Source: Candidatus Parcubacteria bacterium
Lineage (GTDB): Bacteria; Patescibacteriota; Patescibacteriia; Patescibacteriales; Patescibacteriaceae
Direction of reading: 5' to 3'
Assembly (NCBI GenBank): GCA_023459655.1
Contig: JAEWTE010000043.1
Span: 1-24,241, forward strand
DNA length: 24,241 bases
Under the pieces are notes generated by a model, which was not told the origin of the DNA, ran no database searches, and saw only the letters and a list, made by a program, of their open reading frames with translations. The stretch's first letter is position 1. Every line of letters begins with the position of its first letter. The position numbers and the translations under genes were made by a program. This document shows positions 1 to 6,295 of this stretch, one piece after another.

Positions 1-575
1 GGGAAGCTAGCCACGGTATCTTTAGTGCGTTTCTGAAACTGGCCGGACTCAGCGTGAGTTATCTCATTTTCTTGCTTCTCGAACTTGCCCATAGTCAGTA
101 TCGCCTTAAAAGCCCAATACTTGGCCCAGGTCGGATAGGTAGCGTCAGGCGAAGACAGATAGTCAAGCCACTTATCTAAGCTTTGAGCTTGATCGCCAAT
201 AATCTGTTCGGCCTTTTTCTGCTTGAAATCATCAGTAATTTCAATTGTGCCATGGCCTAATTGTCTAGCAATCTTTTGTTCCAAGAGGAAGGCTGATTCA
301 GGGACGTCTTCAGCCTTGATGACATATTCATTTCGGTAGTACTGTTTGATTCGTTCTAAGACTCTAGGGTCATCATTGTGGCTTGAATGAGTTCTTTCAA
401 TAATCTTGAGCCAGTTAGCAATCTTTTCGTCCGGCCTTTGTGAAACGGTTTGTTTACCGCCTTCACTGTTGCGTCTGGCTAGCTCCTTTTGTCTTTGTAG
501 CTCATGTTCAACTGGCCCTGAGGTATGTAATTTGGATTCCTTTTTATGCAAAAACTGTTCACCGAATTTTTCCAT
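1..575 (-). CDS. Unknown protein, 5' part only (runs off the left edge)
   Basis: An open frame runs on the minus strand from ATG at 575-573 to the window edge without a stop, giving the first 191 residues of a longer protein. The N-terminal 50 residues are charged and probably disordered. From about residue 51 the sequence looks folded and helical, with a Trp/Tyr-rich stretch at 135-157 (WLDYLSSPDATYPTWAKYW). No signal peptide or membrane segment is visible, so it is probably cytoplasmic. From memory only, it resembles the N-terminus of large uncharacterised proteins in Patescibacteria; I cannot name a function. A TATAAT sits at 603-598 with a poor -35, giving a predicted leader of only about 15 nt with no Shine-Dalgarno. 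The short plus-strand frame at 406-588 lies inside it and is a shadow. Confidence 0.75.
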   Translation of the reverse strand, partial: MEKFGEQFLHKKESKLHTSGPVEHELQRQKELARRNSEGGKQTVSQRPDEKIANWLKIIERTHSSHNDDPRVLERIKQYYRNEYVIKAEDVPESAFLLEQKIARQLGHGTIEITDDFKQKKAEQIIGDQAQSLDKWLDYLSSPDATYPTWAKYWAFKAILTMGKFEKQENEITHAESGQFQKRTKDTVASF

Positions 576-649
576 ATCAATGGTTTAGATTTAGATGATT
601 ATATTTTGCTACTGTTACGGGAAAAAGTAAAGACGGGCGGGATATTATC

Positions 650-694
650 TTGACAACAACCCTAAAATTGCTTAAGCTAAGAGAGCTTAAGCAA
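650..694 (+). promoter_or_regulatory. Possible rplS promoter with an 11-bp inverted repeat
   Basis: A consensus -35 box TTGACA lies at 650-655. The best partner at 17-nt spacing is the weak TAAGCT (673-678). This lies inside a perfect inverted repeat, TTGCTTAAGCT (668-678) / AGCTTAAGCAA (684-694), with a 5-nt loop. The repeat could be an operator over the -10 region or a hairpin near the start of the rplS leader. A T-rich tract follows at 704-710, but 10 nt past the stem, which is poor for a terminator. The rest of the 576-735 gap shows nothing else except the -10 of the divergent left-edge gene. Confidence 0.45.
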
Positions 695-735
695 ATAAGC
701 GCTATTTTTTATTAGCCGAAAATTACTATAAATTT

Positions 736-1134
736 ATGACTGAAACTAAACCAATTGCCGCTGCCACTGAAGAACAGACGGCCAAAACCACTTTGGGTGA
801 CTTAAAGCCAGGTATGACTGTCCGTATTTATCAGCGCATTAAAGAACTCAATCCTAAAGGTGAAGAAAAAGAACGCGTCCAATATTTTGACGGTTTAGTT
901 ATTGCCTGCAAACACGGCCACGAAGCTGGTGGTACCATTACTGTCCGCAAAATTTCCAATGGTGTTGGCGTTGAAAAAATCTTCCCAATCAATCTGCCGA
1001 CTATTGATAAGGTGGAAATTAAAAAACAAGCGATTGTCCACCGTGCTAAATTAACTTTCTTGAAAAAAGGTTATAAGAAGCGGCTAAAAGATATCAGCGA
1101 GAAAAAAACCGCTACTCCTAAGAAAGCCGCTTAA
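736..1134 (+). CDS. rplS: 50S ribosomal protein L19
   Basis: 132 residues. Ribosomal protein L19 sits at the 30S/50S interface of the large subunit. The core shows the family signatures: the N-terminal LKPGMTVRIYQRIKE segment (about 24-38), the GVGVEKIFPINLPTIDKVEI segment (about 76-95) and a basic VHRAKLTFLK segment. It is slightly longer than the usual ~115 residues because of a Thr/Ala/Glu-rich N-terminal extension of about 18 residues and a short Lys/Ala-rich tail. No Shine-Dalgarno precedes the ATG. The stop is only 7 nt before tRNA-Leu, so rplS is probably the first gene of a mixed mRNA-tRNA transcript with the two tRNAs and tsaE. Confidence 0.96.
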   Translation: MTETKPIAAATEEQTAKTTLGDLKPGMTVRIYQRIKELNPKGEEKERVQYFDGLVIACKHGHEAGGTITVRKISNGVGVEKIFPINLPTIDKVEIKKQAIVHRAKLTFLKKGYKKRLKDISEKKTATPKKAA

Positions 1135-1141
1135 CCGGCTA

Positions 1142-1225
1142 GCCGAGGTGGTGAAACTGGTAGACACGCAAGCTTGAGGGGCTTGTGAAGGAAACTTCGT
1201 GCAGGTTCAAGTCCTGTCCTCGGCA
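1142..1225 (+). tRNA. tRNA-Leu, anticodon GAG
   Basis: Acceptor stem GCCGAGG (1142-1148) pairs with CCTCGGC (1218-1224), and the discriminator is A1225. The anticodon stem CAAGC/GCTTG (1169-1173/1181-1185) encloses loop TTGAGGG, with anticodon GAG at 1176-1178, reading CUC and CUU. There is a long variable arm, as expected of a class II tRNA, and a T arm GCAGG-TTCAAGT-CCTGT. CCA is not encoded (ACAAT follows), so the end must be added by a nucleotidyltransferase. Confidence 0.96.
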
Positions 1226-1231
1226 CAATTG

Positions 1232-1308
1232 GGGCGCATGGCTCAGTTGGTTAGAGCGCTTCGTTTACATCGAAGAGGTCCAAGGTTCGAATCCTTGTGC
1301 GCCCACCA
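1232..1308 (+). tRNA. tRNA-Val, anticodon TAC
   Basis: Acceptor stem GGGCGCA (1232-1238) pairs with TGCGCCC (1298-1304), the discriminator is A1305, and CCA is encoded at 1306-1308. Anticodon stem CTTCG/CGAAG (1259-1263/1271-1275) encloses TTTACAT, with anticodon TAC at 1266-1268. D arm GCTC...GAGC and T arm CAAGG-TTCGAAT-CCTTG are intact. It begins 6 nt after tRNA-Leu and ends 7 nt before tsaE. Confidence 0.97.
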
Positions 1309-1315
1309 AGATTAT

Positions 1316-1768
1316 ATGACTACTCAACAATTATTAAATCACTGCCAATTGGCTAAAACCGTTTCAGAAACGGCTAATTTAGCCAAACAATTATGCCAAA
1401 TATGGCAAGGTGGCGAGATTATTGCCCTGTCTGGCCAATTGGGAGCTGGTAAAACCACTTTTACTCAAGCAATTGGTAAAAGCCTTGATGTAAAAGAAAT
1501 CATTACCAGCCCAACTTTTACCATTCTACGACAATACGATTGCCATCATCAGACTATTAAACAATTGATTCATATCGACGCTTACCGCTTGTCATCTGGT
1601 ATTGATCTAATTAATTTAGGCCTTAATGATTGGCTTAACTGTCCAACTTGTCTAATAGTTATTGAATGGCCAGAGAAAATAATTGACTGGCTACCAGCTA
1701 ACACCTGGTCAATCAACTTTGAACACCATCGAACTGGCCGATTAATCTGCTGGCAACCGCCCCAATAG
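1316..1768 (+). CDS. tsaE: tRNA t6A biosynthesis ATPase TsaE
   Basis: 150 residues, the usual TsaE size. TsaE is the P-loop ATPase that works with TsaB/TsaD to transfer threonylcarbamoyl to A37 of ANN-decoding tRNAs; the carbamoyl-AMP donor is made by TsaC, also in this window. The Walker A GQLGAGKTT is at 40-48, followed by the family segments SPTFTIL (about 63-69), HIDAYRL and VIEWPEKI. The open frame continues upstream into the tRNA genes, but the credible start is ATG 1316-1318, just after tRNA-Val. The gene has no promoter or Shine-Dalgarno of its own. 3'-end processing of tRNA-Val would leave a leader of about 7 nt, so translation is probably effectively leaderless. Confidence 0.93.
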   Translation: MTTQQLLNHCQLAKTVSETANLAKQLCQIWQGGEIIALSGQLGAGKTTFTQAIGKSLDVKEIITSPTFTILRQYDCHHQTIKQLIHIDAYRLSSGIDLINLGLNDWLNCPTCLIVIEWPEKIIDWLPANTWSINFEHHRTGRLICWQPPQ

Positions 1769-1789
1769 GCATTAATAAGTGTTTTTAAC

Positions 1790-1818
1790 TTGCCAAACCT
1801 GGTCTAATAGCCTATAAT
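1790..1818 (+). promoter_or_regulatory. Sigma70-type promoter of the traR-like/lspA unit
   Basis: TTGCCA (1790-1795), a 17-nt spacer and a perfect TATAAT (1813-1818). The predicted start is near 1825, leaving a leader of about 37 nt. The leader contains a small 5-bp hairpin (GAAGA/TCTTC, 1831-1845) followed by T-rich sequence, too weak to call an attenuator. Confidence 0.75.
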
Positions 1819-1861
1819 TAAATCAATTTAGAAGAAAAAATCTTCATTTTATTTTTGTTAT

Positions 1862-2233
1862 ATGAAACCGGAAACAATCCAAGAAATTAGAGCCGAATTA
1901 TTGCGCATTAAACAAGAAACCGAAGAGGCCTTGAATATTTTTGCCACTAAAGAATCTGGCAATGCCAATGATTTTACTAGTACATTCCCTGACTATGGTG
2001 ATGAGAGTGATGAAAACGCCCAAGAAGTTGGACAATATTCAACCAATCTAGCTACTGAACAAATATTAGAAAAAACTTTGCGCGATGTCGATTCAGCTCT
2101 TAAAAAAATCGATCAAAATGCTTACGGAATTTGTAAGTATTGCGATCAAGAAATCGACGAACGACGCTTATTAGCCAGACCCTTTTCCAGCTCTTGCGTC
2201 AAATGCAAAAGCCAGCTACAAAAAAACCAATAA
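1862..2233 (+). CDS. TraR/DksA-family zinc-finger protein
   Basis: 123 residues. Proteins of this family bind the secondary channel of RNA polymerase through a coiled coil and modulate initiation. Visible here: an N-terminal helix (1-28), an acidic segment FPDYGDESDENA (about 42-53) at the place of the DksA coiled-coil tip, a long second helix, then the hallmark YGICKYC...IDERRLLARP...CVKC four-cysteine zinc site (C-x2-C-x17-C-x2-C) at the C-terminus. It is shorter than E. coli DksA (151 residues) and the tip does not reproduce DksA's DxxDxA exactly, so the effect on polymerase is not certain. Its own promoter lies directly upstream. Its 3' end overlaps the start of lspA by 31 nt in another frame, which suggests translational coupling. 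Confidence 0.9.
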   Translation: MKPETIQEIRAELLRIKQETEEALNIFATKESGNANDFTSTFPDYGDESDENAQEVGQYSTNLATEQILEKTLRDVDSALKKIDQNAYGICKYCDQEIDERRLLARPFSSSCVKCKSQLQKNQ

Positions 2234-2688
2234 CCATTAGAACTAAGCTTATTAAAACAGCCTTGATTTGGGCTGTTTTAATGTTGACACTTGATCGTGG
2301 CCTAAAATTAGTCTCACTTCTTTATTGGTCCCAACAGCCTATTAATTTAGCTGGCGGTTGGTTCTTAGGTCACAGTATTAATCATTATTTAGCCTTCTCA
2401 CTACCCTGGTCTGGTCAATTAATGATTATTGTCTTATTTGTTTTAAATTTAGGCCTACTAATTGGTGCAATTTCATCAATAAAAAAACAGCCTCTTCTAA
2501 TTTGGGGCTGGTCTTTTTTGCTAGCTGGATCTTTTAGCAATATCTATGATCGAATAATTTACGGCGGAGTAATCGATTATATTGCCAGTTGGTGGACATT
2601 TTTTAATCTAGCCGACATTTTAATCTTAATTGGGTTATTTCTAATTTTTAAAAAACATCAAAATCTTAACGCCACCCTTCCTTTTTAA
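2203..2688 (+). CDS. lspA: Lipoprotein signal peptidase (signal peptidase II)
   Basis: 161 residues with four predicted membrane helices. LspA is the aspartyl protease that cleaves prolipoproteins ahead of the lipidated cysteine in the inner membrane. Visible signatures: LTLDRGLK at the end of helix 1, NHYLAFSLPWSG (the usual N-x-GAAFS region, here degenerate), SNIYDRIIYGGVIDYI with the first catalytic Asp, and FNLADILI with the second. ATG 2203 is chosen because it keeps helix 1 whole. The frame is open further upstream to 2140, but that lies deep inside the previous gene; ATG 2281 would cut helix 1. The 3' end overlaps convergent rnc by 23 nt and no terminator is visible. Confidence 0.9.
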   Translation: MQKPATKKPITIRTKLIKTALIWAVLMLTLDRGLKLVSLLYWSQQPINLAGGWFLGHSINHYLAFSLPWSGQLMIIVLFVLNLGLLIGAISSIKKQPLLIWGWSFLLAGSFSNIYDRIIYGGVIDYIASWWTFFNLADILILIGLFLIFKKHQNLNATLPF

Positions 2689-3367
2689 GACCATTTTCAG
2701 CCGCATCTACCTGTGCTTCTTGTTTAGACATTCCCTTGCCAACACTAATTAATCGATCTTCTAAATAAAGCCCAACCTCAAAGATTTTTTCATGATCTGG
2801 ACCGCTCGATGATAAGACCTCATAACGCGGTGTAAAACTATAGACATCTTGGGCTCTTTCTTGAAAATAAGATTTTGGATCAAGATATAGCTTATTCTTG
2901 ATAATATTATCTAATTTAATCAAAACTAGATCAGTTATAACTCGCTGAGCTATTGACCAGCCTTGATCTACATAAATAGCCCCGATCAATGCTTCCATTG
3001 CATCAGCTAAGATATATTGTCGTCCCTTGGAAGCAGTTTCTTTAGCTTCACCACGCGACAAAAACAGATAATCATCCAGATTAATTTCTTTGGCAATTTG
3101 CGATAATGTTCTAGCGTTAACTAAAGCAGCTCGCCAATCGGTTAATTCTCCTTCAGCTTTATCTGGATAATTTAAAAACAAATACTCCGTTACTACCAAT
3201 TCTAAAACAGCATCACCTAAAAACTCCAAACGCTCATTATGGCCAACTGGACAATCTTCATGTTCATTTAGATATGACCGATGAACCAGCGCTTGAGTTA
3301 ATAATTGGCTATTATTAAATTTAACACCTAGACTATCGGCTAGTTTTTGTTGATTGGCTATATTCAT
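2666..3367 (-). CDS. rnc: Ribonuclease III
   Basis: 233 residues, typical length. The enzyme cleaves double-stranded RNA in rRNA maturation and mRNA decay. The nuclease domain covers about 5-150 with the signature NERLEFLGD (44-52). Catalytic acids are visible as E45, D52, D122 and E125, in the E. coli spacing. The double-stranded RNA-binding domain covers about 160-232 (DPKSYFQERAQ ... GKGMSKQEAQVDAAENGL). The ATG overlaps the nusB stop in ATGA, which suggests coupled translation in the rpmF-nusB-rnc unit. The tail of the gene overlaps the tail of lspA on the other strand. Confidence 0.97.
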   Translation of the reverse strand: MNIANQQKLADSLGVKFNNSQLLTQALVHRSYLNEHEDCPVGHNERLEFLGDAVLELVVTEYLFLNYPDKAEGELTDWRAALVNARTLSQIAKEINLDDYLFLSRGEAKETASKGRQYILADAMEALIGAIYVDQGWSIAQRVITDLVLIKLDNIIKNKLYLDPKSYFQERAQDVYSFTPRYEVLSSSGPDHEKIFEVGLYLEDRLISVGKGMSKQEAQVDAAENGLKKEGWR

Positions 3368-3831
3368 TGAGACTCTTCAGAATTTTTAACTTGATCTGGT
3401 TCTAACTGATCAATTTCCTTAATTGGAATCTCCTTATAAACAGCCCCCAAAACACCATTAACAAATCGACCAGAAGCATCACCACCAAAACTCTTGGCTA
3501 CTTCGATAGCTTCATTAATCGCTACTTTAGCTGGTATATTTTTATCAAAAACCAGTTCATAGGTACCAATCCGTAAAATATTGCGATCAACTGGCGTAAT
3601 TTGGTCTAGTGGCCATTCAGTGGCATATTTAACAATATAGGCGTCAATCGCTGGCAAATTAGCTACCACTCCTTTGACCAAGTCATTAACAAAGCCATGA
3701 TCATCAAATTCCGGAGCAAATTGCTGAAAATTCTCCTTAGTTAATTCTTCTAAACTATCTTTTTGTTGATTGAAGTCCCAGCAGAACAAAGTCTGCATGG
3801 CAATTGTTCTGGCCAAATGACGATTAGCCAT
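3364..3831 (-). CDS. nusB: Transcription antitermination factor NusB
   Basis: 155 residues from ATG 3831. NusB binds boxA RNA with S10 (NusE) in rRNA antitermination complexes. The all-helical family is recognised by ARTIAMQTLFCWD at the N-terminus, ITPVDRNILRIGTYEL in the middle, and INEAIEVAKSFGG and GRFVNGVLGAV at the C-terminus. The reading frame is open further upstream, but that would overlap rpmF; the MANRHLAR start matches the family and lies 4 nt after the rpmF stop. The stop overlaps the rnc start. The last 20 residues are acidic and not part of the fold. Confidence 0.95.
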   Translation of the reverse strand: MANRHLARTIAMQTLFCWDFNQQKDSLEELTKENFQQFAPEFDDHGFVNDLVKGVVANLPAIDAYIVKYATEWPLDQITPVDRNILRIGTYELVFDKNIPAKVAINEAIEVAKSFGGDASGRFVNGVLGAVYKEIPIKEIDQLEPDQVKNSEESQ

Positions 3832-3835
3832 AAAA

Positions 3836-4117
3836 TTATTTATTTTTAATTGTTTCTTTTTTACTAACCTTGGCTGGTGCAGTTTTCTTAACAACCGCTT
3901 TTTTAGGTGATTTAACAGTTTTAGCTGCTATAGTTTTTTTAGCGGTCTTATCTTTAACGACTTGACGACCCTTATAAGTACCACAAAAAGCACAAACAGT
4001 GTGTGGTAGGGCCATTTGACCACATTGAGGACACTTGACTAAGGTTTTAGGCTTAAGAGCATGATGTGAGCGCCGACCACGAGTTTCACTCTTAGTCCGC
4101 TTCTTCATTTGAACCAT
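3836..4117 (-). CDS. rpmF: 50S ribosomal protein L32 with Lys/Ala-rich tail
   Basis: 93 residues. The first ~57 are canonical L32: basic N-terminus, RRSHHALKPKTLVKCPQCG and LPHTVCAFCGTYKGRQVV, with a four-cysteine zinc ribbon (C-x2-C ... C-x2-C). About 36 residues follow that are almost all Lys, Ala, Thr, Val and Ser, like a histone H1 tail; standard L32 proteins end near residue 57-60. Two starts are possible, MVQM at 4117 or the Met three codons later. It is the first gene after a strong promoter (4183-4155) and heads the rpmF-nusB-rnc unit. Confidence 0.95.
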   Translation of the reverse strand: MVQMKKRTKSETRGRRSHHALKPKTLVKCPQCGQMALPHTVCAFCGTYKGRQVVKDKTAKKTIAAKTVKSPKKAVVKKTAPAKVSKKETIKNK

Positions 4118-4154
4118 ATAAATAGTTTAAAATTAATAAATCTCAGTGTTGTTT

Positions 4155-4183
4155 AGTATAATGAAGACTGGTCGTTTCGTCAA
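4155..4183 (-). promoter_or_regulatory. Strong sigma70-type promoter of rpmF-nusB-rnc
   Basis: On the minus strand, TTGACG (4183-4178), a 17-nt spacer and TATACT (4160-4155). The predicted start is near 4148, leaving about a 30-nt AT-rich leader without a Shine-Dalgarno. The -35 box is only 11 nt beyond the queA stop, and no terminator lies between, so queA transcripts may read through. Confidence 0.82.
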
Positions 4184-4194
4184 CCTGGCCAGCC

Positions 4195-5256
4195 TTATAT
4201 TAATAACATCGCATCACCATAACTAAAAAAACGATAACGCTGATCAATTGCGGTCTGATAGGCCTGTTTAATTAAATCCGTGCCAGACCAAGCTGATACT
4301 AACATAATCAAACTTGATTTCGGTAAATGAAAATTAGTAATCAGCCCATCTAATAATTTAAATTCAAACCCAGGATAAATAAATAAATCAATCGGTGCCA
4401 ACCAATCGGCTGTAGCGGGCTGATTAATAAACTGAGCCACTACTCCTTCTAAAATCCGCACCGAAGTAGTCCCCACCGCAATCAAACGTCGGCCTTGTCG
4501 CTTATAATCAATTAATTGATTAATTGTTGCCGCCTTTATTTCTACTACCTCTTGATGCAAACGATGCTCTTCAATATTGACTGTTTTAACCGGTGCAAAC
4601 GTTCCTAATCCAACATGCAAAGTAGCCTCAATAATTTCAACCCCCATTAATCTAATTTCAGTCAATAACTTATCAGTAAAATGGAGTCCAGCAGTTGGGG
4701 CAGCTACTGATCCTAATTTATCATCATTAGCATAAACTGTCTGATAGTCATCAACTGCCCGATCTAAACCAGCTTGATCTGGCTTAATATAGGGTGGCAA
4801 AGGCATCTGGCCAATCTTATAAATTATCTGCCGAAAATCATTACCTTGTTTATTAAATTCAACAATAAAAACTCCCTGACCTTCGGCTGATATTACTTTA
4901 GCTTGCAGTCCCTCAGCTAAATCAATAATTAATCCAGGCCGTGGCCTAGTAGAACCAATTAAACAACGCCAAGATTCGGTTAATTGATTTTGAGTTATTT
5001 TTTGTTCCAATAATATTTCTACCCGACCACCACTGTCCGTTTTATGACCAAATAATCTAGCTGGTAAAACCTTAGAATTATTTATTAATAAAACATCATC
5101 TGGCCGTAAAAATTTAGTCAAATCAGCAAAAATAGCTGATTGCCAGCTACCCAGCTGGCGATCAACTACCATTAATCTAGCTTGATCGCGAGGTTCTATT
5201 GATGTCTGAGCGATTAATTCAATCGGTAAATTATAATCAAATTCTGCTAAATCCAT
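4195..5256 (-). CDS. queA: S-adenosylmethionine:tRNA ribosyltransferase-isomerase QueA
   Basis: 353 residues, normal for QueA. The enzyme transfers and isomerises the ribosyl group of SAM onto preQ1 at position 34 of tRNA to form epoxyqueuosine. Family landmarks: start MDLAEFDYNLPIELIAQ with EPRDQARLMV soon after, LINNSKVLPARLFG, MPLPPYIK, YQTVYA, SVAAPTAGLHFT, HVGLGTFAPV and TNFHLPKSSLIMLV. It starts 1 nt after the ruvB stop and is the last gene of the long minus-strand train. No other queuosine gene is in the window, so preQ1 may be salvaged or made elsewhere. Confidence 0.97.
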   Translation of the reverse strand: MDLAEFDYNLPIELIAQTSIEPRDQARLMVVDRQLGSWQSAIFADLTKFLRPDDVLLINNSKVLPARLFGHKTDSGGRVEILLEQKITQNQLTESWRCLIGSTRPRPGLIIDLAEGLQAKVISAEGQGVFIVEFNKQGNDFRQIIYKIGQMPLPPYIKPDQAGLDRAVDDYQTVYANDDKLGSVAAPTAGLHFTDKLLTEIRLMGVEIIEATLHVGLGTFAPVKTVNIEEHRLHQEVVEIKAATINQLIDYKRQGRRLIAVGTTSVRILEGVVAQFINQPATADWLAPIDLFIYPGFEFKLLDGLITNFHLPKSSLIMLVSAWSGTDLIKQAYQTAIDQRYRFFSYGDAMLLI

Positions 5257-5257
5257 A

Positions 5258-6295
5258 TCAGAATAAGCCGTCCGGGGGAATTTTATTAAGATGCTTATAG
5301 GCTAGCGCTGTCGCTCGACGACCCCGCGGTGTTCTTTCCAAAAAGCCAAGTTGTAATAAATATGGTTCATAAACATCCTCAATAGTCATCAATTCCTCAC
5401 CAGTGGCTGCTGCTAAAGTATTTAAACCAACCGGACCACCGGCAAATCTGTCAATAATTGTTGTTAATAAATAACGATCCACCTCATCAAGCCCTAATTC
5501 ATCAATCGACAATAGACCAAAAGCTTGTTGGCAAACAGCCTGATTGATCGCCCCTGAACCTTTAACCTGACAATAATCTCGAACTCTTTTTAATAACCGA
5601 TTAGCAATTCGTGGCGTTCGACGTGATCGCTCAGCAATTAAGCTAAGCGCTGCTAATTCGATATCGGTCTGTAAAATTCGAGCATTGCGTTTAATAATTT
5701 TTTGTAAATCATTAAGACCATAAAAATCAAGCCGATAAACCATGCCAAAACGATCGCGTAATGGAGCTGACAGTGAGCTTACTTTAGTGGTCGCTCCAAT
5801 TAAGCTAAACCGTGGCAAATCTAAGCGTAAAGTTCTAGCTGACGGCCCCTTACCCAAAACTATATCTAAGACTCGATCTTCCATCGCTGGATATAAAATT
5901 TCTTCAACACTATGTGGTAAGCGATGAATTTCATCAATAAACAATAAATCGCCATCCTGTAAATTAGTTAGAATGGCTGCCAAGTCACCAGACTTCTCAA
6001 TGGCTGGACCAGCTGTAACTCGTAAATTAGCTCCCAATTCATTGGCTATAACATGGGCGAGAGTAGTTTTACCCAAACCTGGCGCACCATAAAGAAGAAC
6101 GTGTTCAATGTTTTCACCCCGCGACTGAGCTGCTTGTAAAAAGATTTCCAGACTCTGGCGAATAGCTGGTTGACCAACATATTCTGACAATTTTTTAGGA
6201 CGTAAACTTAAATCTAAAAGATTATCGCCATCATCGATTAAATCGGCGGCTAATAGATTATCTTGATCAAGATTTTTAGAAGTATCAGCGTTCAT
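5258..6295 (-). CDS. ruvB: Holliday junction branch migration helicase RuvB
   Basis: 345 residues from ATG 6295. RuvB is the AAA+ motor that, with RuvA, drives branch migration of Holliday junctions. Visible: an acidic non-conserved N-terminal ~24 residues, LRPKKLSEYVGQ, Walker A GAPGLGKTT (70-78), Walker B FIDEIH (119-124), sensor 1 GATT (167-170), the APLRDRFG arginine-finger region, and a C-terminal winged helix. A TTG lies one codon upstream (6298), but the ATG overlaps the exonuclease stop by 1 nt (TGATG), which favours ATG with coupled translation. ruvA and ruvC are not in the window. Confidence 0.97.
   Translation of the reverse strand: MNADTSKNLDQDNLLAADLIDDGDNLLDLSLRPKKLSEYVGQPAIRQSLEIFLQAAQSRGENIEHVLLYGAPGLGKTTLAHVIANELGANLRVTAGPAIEKSGDLAAILTNLQDGDLLFIDEIHRLPHSVEEILYPAMEDRVLDIVLGKGPSARTLRLDLPRFSLIGATTKVSSLSAPLRDRFGMVYRLDFYGLNDLQKIIKRNARILQTDIELAALSLIAERSRRTPRIANRLLKRVRDYCQVKGSGAINQAVCQQAFGLLSIDELGLDEVDRYLLTTIIDRFAGGPVGLNTLAAATGEELMTIEDVYEPYLLQLGFLERTPRGRRATALAYKHLNKIPPDGLF

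Noticed and set aside
406..588. 60-codon plus-strand frame
   Set aside because: It lies antisense to the better minus-strand frame at 575-1, has no ribosome site and a Cys/Leu/Ser-rich composition typical of a shadow.
1199..1315. Upstream extension of tsaE
   Set aside because: It would translate through both tRNA genes; ATG 1316 fits TsaE length.
1831..1858. Hairpin and T-rich stretch in the traR-like leader as an attenuator
   Set aside because: Only 5 A/T-rich pairs; too weak to support.
4184..4194. CTGGCCAG palindrome after queA as terminator
   Set aside because: Short, loopless and without a T run; just the start of the rpmF promoter region.
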